8,402 nucleotides of DNA from the NCBI GenBank assembly GCA_913053915.1, contig CAJXGP010000061.1, positions 1 to 8,402 on the forward strand, read 5' to 3'. Positions 5,836 to 8,402 of the stretch are shown here, piece by piece (the first letter of the stretch is position 1; each line of letters begins with the position of its first letter). A program made the position numbers and the translations under genes. The notes beneath the pieces were generated by a model. It worked only from the letters and a program-made list of their open reading frames with translations, did not search any database and had not been told where the DNA came from. Source of the DNA: an uncultured Ignavibacteriales bacterium (GTDB lineage: Bacteria; Bacteroidota; Ignavibacteria; Ignavibacteriales; Ignavibacteriaceae).

Positions 5836-8402
5836 ATGTCGGATTTTATTCACCTTCACAATCACACTCATTATAGTTTACAAGATGGGGCGTGCACCGT
5901 TGAAAGCCTAATAAATGCAGCAATAAAAAATGATATGCATGCTGTCGCTCTTACAGACCACGGTGTAATGTATGGTATTGCAGAATTCTATAGGAAGGCT
6001 AAGAAAGCAGGAATAAAACCAATAGTAGGGATGGAAGCCTATGTTGTCCTGAAAGGTAGCCGAAAAGATAGAGGAAAATCCGAAAATGGAAATGAGAGAA
6101 AAAGATCAAAACATTATAATCATCTTATTCTACTTGCTAAAAATAAAATAGGATATCGAAATCTATCAAAATTATCTACATTAGGGCATACTGAAGGTTT
6201 TTATTACAAGCCTCGAATCGATTTAGAGTTGTTAAGAGAATATCACGAAGGATTGGTTTGTACTTCGGCTTGTGCCGGCGGGATAGTCTCTTCATATCTT
6301 GTAAATAACGATTATGATAAAGCAAAGAAAAATGCTATTCAATACAAAGAAATATTTGGAGATGATTTTTACTTGGAAATACAAAATCACTTCATGGAAA
6401 ACGATAAACCGATTCTTGAAGGAATGCCTAAACTTTCGAAAGAATTGGGGATTAAGCTAGTTGCTACAAATGATTGTCATTACATTGAACAAGAGCATTC
6501 TATAGCGCATAATATTCTTCTCCTTTTTTCCGATAAAAAAGGTACCGATTACAGACAACTAAGATATGGAACCGATCAAGTGTATTTCAAATCGTCCGAT
6601 GAAATGATTAAACTTTTTAAAGATTATAAAGGAGCAATAGAAAATACTCTTGAGATTGAATCTAAAATTGATTTAAACTTGGATTTTACAGGCCACCATT
6701 ATCCGGAATTCCCTATCCCTGAAAATTCTCATGCAAAAAATTTGGATGAATATTTTGAGATTCTGGCTCGTGAAGGTTTGCATAAAAAATTCAAAAAAAT
6801 TACCCGTGAAATAGAAGATCGTTTTAATTATGAAGTCGATACGATTAAAAAAATGGGCTTTGCCGGTTACTTCCTTATAGTTCAGGATTTTATTGGTGCT
6901 TCAAAGGCCCGGGGTATTCCCGTCGGTCCCGGTAGAGGGAGTGCTGCGGGCAGTTTAGTGGCTTATACACTTGGTATAACAAATATTAATCCTTTGGAAT
7001 ATGATTTGTTATTCGAAAGATTTTTAAATCCGGCCAGAAAATCAATGCCCGATATCGACGTTGATTTTGCAGACGATAAACGAAGTGAGGCGATCGATTA
7101 TGTCCGTGAAAAGTATGGCAAGGAATGTGTTAGTCAAATTGTCACTTTTAATCGCTTATCCTCCAAAGCGGTTATTCGTGATGTAGCACGCGTGTTGAAA
7201 ATCCCATTACATGTTGTAAATAAAATTACCAAGTCCATTCCTTCGAAATTCGGAAAAGTTTATACAATAGAGCAAGCTCTGAATGAAGTCCCGGAATTAA
7301 AATGGGTTAAAGAATCAAAAGACCGGGATATCCAAAATTTGATAAAATATGCAAAAGTTCTTGAGGGTATGAACCGGAATGCTTCTAAACATGCCGCCGG
7401 CGTAGTAATCACTCCTGAAGAAGTAAGCAATTATGTGCCTTTGGCTAATGCAGTATCTCAAACCGATGTTGTTACTCAGTTCAATATGAAAGAAATTGAG
7501 AGTGCCGGCTTACTTAAGATGGACTTTCTTGGATTAAGGACATTAACAATTATTCGCGATGCTCTCGGTTTGATAAAGAAAAACCACAATGTTGAAATTG
7601 ATATTGAAAATATTCCTTTAGATGATGAAAGAACTTTTGAACTTTTTTCCAAAGGTCAAACAACCGGTGTATTCCAATTTGAATCGCACCCTATGAGAGA
7701 GCATCTGAAACAACTACACCCTACCACACTAAGTGATCTTGCCGCTATGAATGCCCTGTATCGCCCGGGTCCAATGGATTTTATCGATGATTTTATAAAT
7801 AGGAAATTCGGTAGAAGTGAAACAACTTATTTCCACCCTTCACTAGAACCAATTCTTAAAGAAACCTACGGCATTATCGTTTATCAAGAGCAAGTTATTC
7901 AAATTGCTAATAAAATTGCAGGTATGAGTTTAGCCGAAGCAGATATATTACGGCGGGCGATGGGTAAAAAAGATTTATCTGCAATGGCTGAGCAGAAAAT
8001 TAAATTTGTAGATGGCGCTGTAAAGAATGGAATTAGTAAAAATATCGCTACGGAAATTTTTGATTCAATTAATAAGTTTGCCAATTATGGTTTTAATAAA
8101 AGTCATGCGGTAGCTTATAGTTTAATAGCATATCAAACCGCATATCTGAAAGCTCATTATACACCTGAGTTTTTAGCTGCAAACCTTAAAAATGAATTCG
8201 GTAATACTAATAAAGTTACAACGTTTTTGGAAGATTGTAGGAAATTAAAAATTCCAGTTCTTCCCCCTGATGTAAACAAACCTTCCGTTTACTTTGATGT
8301 TGCGGAAGGTAAAATCCGTTTTGGGATGTCTGCAATAAAAAATGTTGGTAGCAATATTTCAGATTCAATCATTGAAGAAAGAGAAAGAGGTGGTAAATTT
8401 AA
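5836..8402 (+). CDS. dnaE: DNA polymerase III subunit alpha, 3' partial
   Basis: The replicative polymerase of the C family, DnaE1 type. I translated 855 codons with no stop to the right edge; full proteins are about 1,150-1,200 residues, so the helix-hairpin-helix, OB and tau-binding regions lie outside. The PHP domain (about 1-280) opens with FIHLHNHTHYSLQDGA (4-19) and keeps the nine candidate metal ligands His8, His10, Asp17, His42, Glu67, His96, Cys146, Asp213 and His215, which suggests active PHP proofreading. Palm: GPGRGSAAGS (364-373), PDIDVDF (405-411) with catalytic Asp408 and Asp410, and KMDFLGLRTLT (561-571) with the third, Asp563. Fingers: SKHAAGVVI (517-525), GVFQFES (611-617), ALYRPGPM (640-647), YQEQV (683-687), LRRAMGKK (705-712) and FNKSHAVAYS (753-762). 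No intein interrupts these motifs. ATG 5836 gives the canonical start; AGGG at about 5819 is too far upstream to act as a Shine-Dalgarno sequence. Confidence 0.97.
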   Translation, partial: MSDFIHLHNHTHYSLQDGACTVESLINAAIKNDMHAVALTDHGVMYGIAEFYRKAKKAGIKPIVGMEAYVVLKGSRKDRGKSENGNERKRSKHYNHLILLAKNKIGYRNLSKLSTLGHTEGFYYKPRIDLELLREYHEGLVCTSACAGGIVSSYLVNNDYDKAKKNAIQYKEIFGDDFYLEIQNHFMENDKPILEGMPKLSKELGIKLVATNDCHYIEQEHSIAHNILLLFSDKKGTDYRQLRYGTDQVYFKSSDEMIKLFKDYKGAIENTLEIESKIDLNLDFTGHHYPEFPIPENSHAKNLDEYFEILAREGLHKKFKKITREIEDRFNYEVDTIKKMGFAGYFLIVQDFIGASKARGIPVGPGRGSAAGSLVAYTLGITNINPLEYDLLFERFLNPARKSMPDIDVDFADDKRSEAIDYVREKYGKECVSQIVTFNRLSSKAVIRDVARVLKIPLHVVNKITKSIPSKFGKVYTIEQALNEVPELKWVKESKDRDIQNLIKYAKVLEGMNRNASKHAAGVVITPEEVSNYVPLANAVSQTDVVTQFNMKEIESAGLLKMDFLGLRTLTIIRDALGLIKKNHNVEIDIENIPLDDERTFELFSKGQTTGVFQFESHPMREHLKQLHPTTLSDLAAMNALYRPGPMDFIDDFINRKFGRSETTYFHPSLEPILKETYGIIVYQEQVIQIANKIAGMSLAEADILRRAMGKKDLSAMAEQKIKFVDGAVKNGISKNIATEIFDSINKFANYGFNKSHAVAYSLIAYQTAYLKAHYTPEFLAANLKNEFGNTNKVTTFLEDCRKLKIPVLPPDVNKPSVYFDVAEGKIRFGMSAIKNVGSNISDSIIEERERGGKF

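Noticed and set aside
7899..8084. 61-codon minus-strand frame near the right edge
   Set aside because: Antisense to DnaE finger motifs, which read clearly on the plus strand.
1..8402. CRISPR arrays, tRNAs, insertion sequences, phage or defence genes
   Set aside because: I found no repeat-spacer pattern, cloverleaf, transposase motif or terminal inverted repeats; nearly all of the window is explained by the listed genes.

Overview
This is an AT-rich window (roughly one third G+C) carrying six genes in a row on the plus strand, all densely packed, with housekeeping and envelope functions interleaved. The organism looks like a member of the Bacteroidota/Ignavibacteriota (FCB) side of the tree. 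The basis for this is low GC, the wording of the DnaE and hot-dog thioesterase motifs, and the fact that none of the start codons has a recognisable Shine-Dalgarno sequence. This assignment is by recollection of family motifs, not by a search.

Layout. 2-1354: a reading frame open at the left edge. Its first ~185 bases are about 49% G+C and encode the end of a PAS-like sensor domain. The rest is about 31% G+C just past the join and encodes a membrane protein of the polyprenyl-phosphate sugar transferase (WcaJ/WbaP-like) architecture that lacks the usual catalytic segment. 1357-2307: accA, acetyl-CoA carboxylase carboxyltransferase alpha. 2308-2434: AT-rich spacer with a weak promoter-like element. 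2435-2842: hot-dog acyl-CoA thioesterase. 2849-3694: nadC, quinolinate phosphoribosyltransferase, six bases behind the thioesterase. 3717-5180: Wzx/MATE-type polysaccharide flippase. 5228-5686: dut, dUTPase. 5687-5835: AT-rich spacer with an inverted repeat. 5836-8402: dnaE, DNA polymerase III alpha, cut by the right edge after 855 codons.

How they fit together. AccA and the thioesterase belong to acyl-CoA/fatty acid metabolism, NadC to NAD synthesis, Dut and DnaE to DNA precursor hygiene and replication, and the first gene and the flippase to surface polysaccharide assembly. I see no defence system, mobile element, CRISPR array, tRNA or rRNA. The most unusual item is the abrupt composition and domain change at about position 186, which is either an assembly chimera at the contig end or a real fusion. 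The rest is ordinary core genome with a few residue-level and stem-loop oddities.
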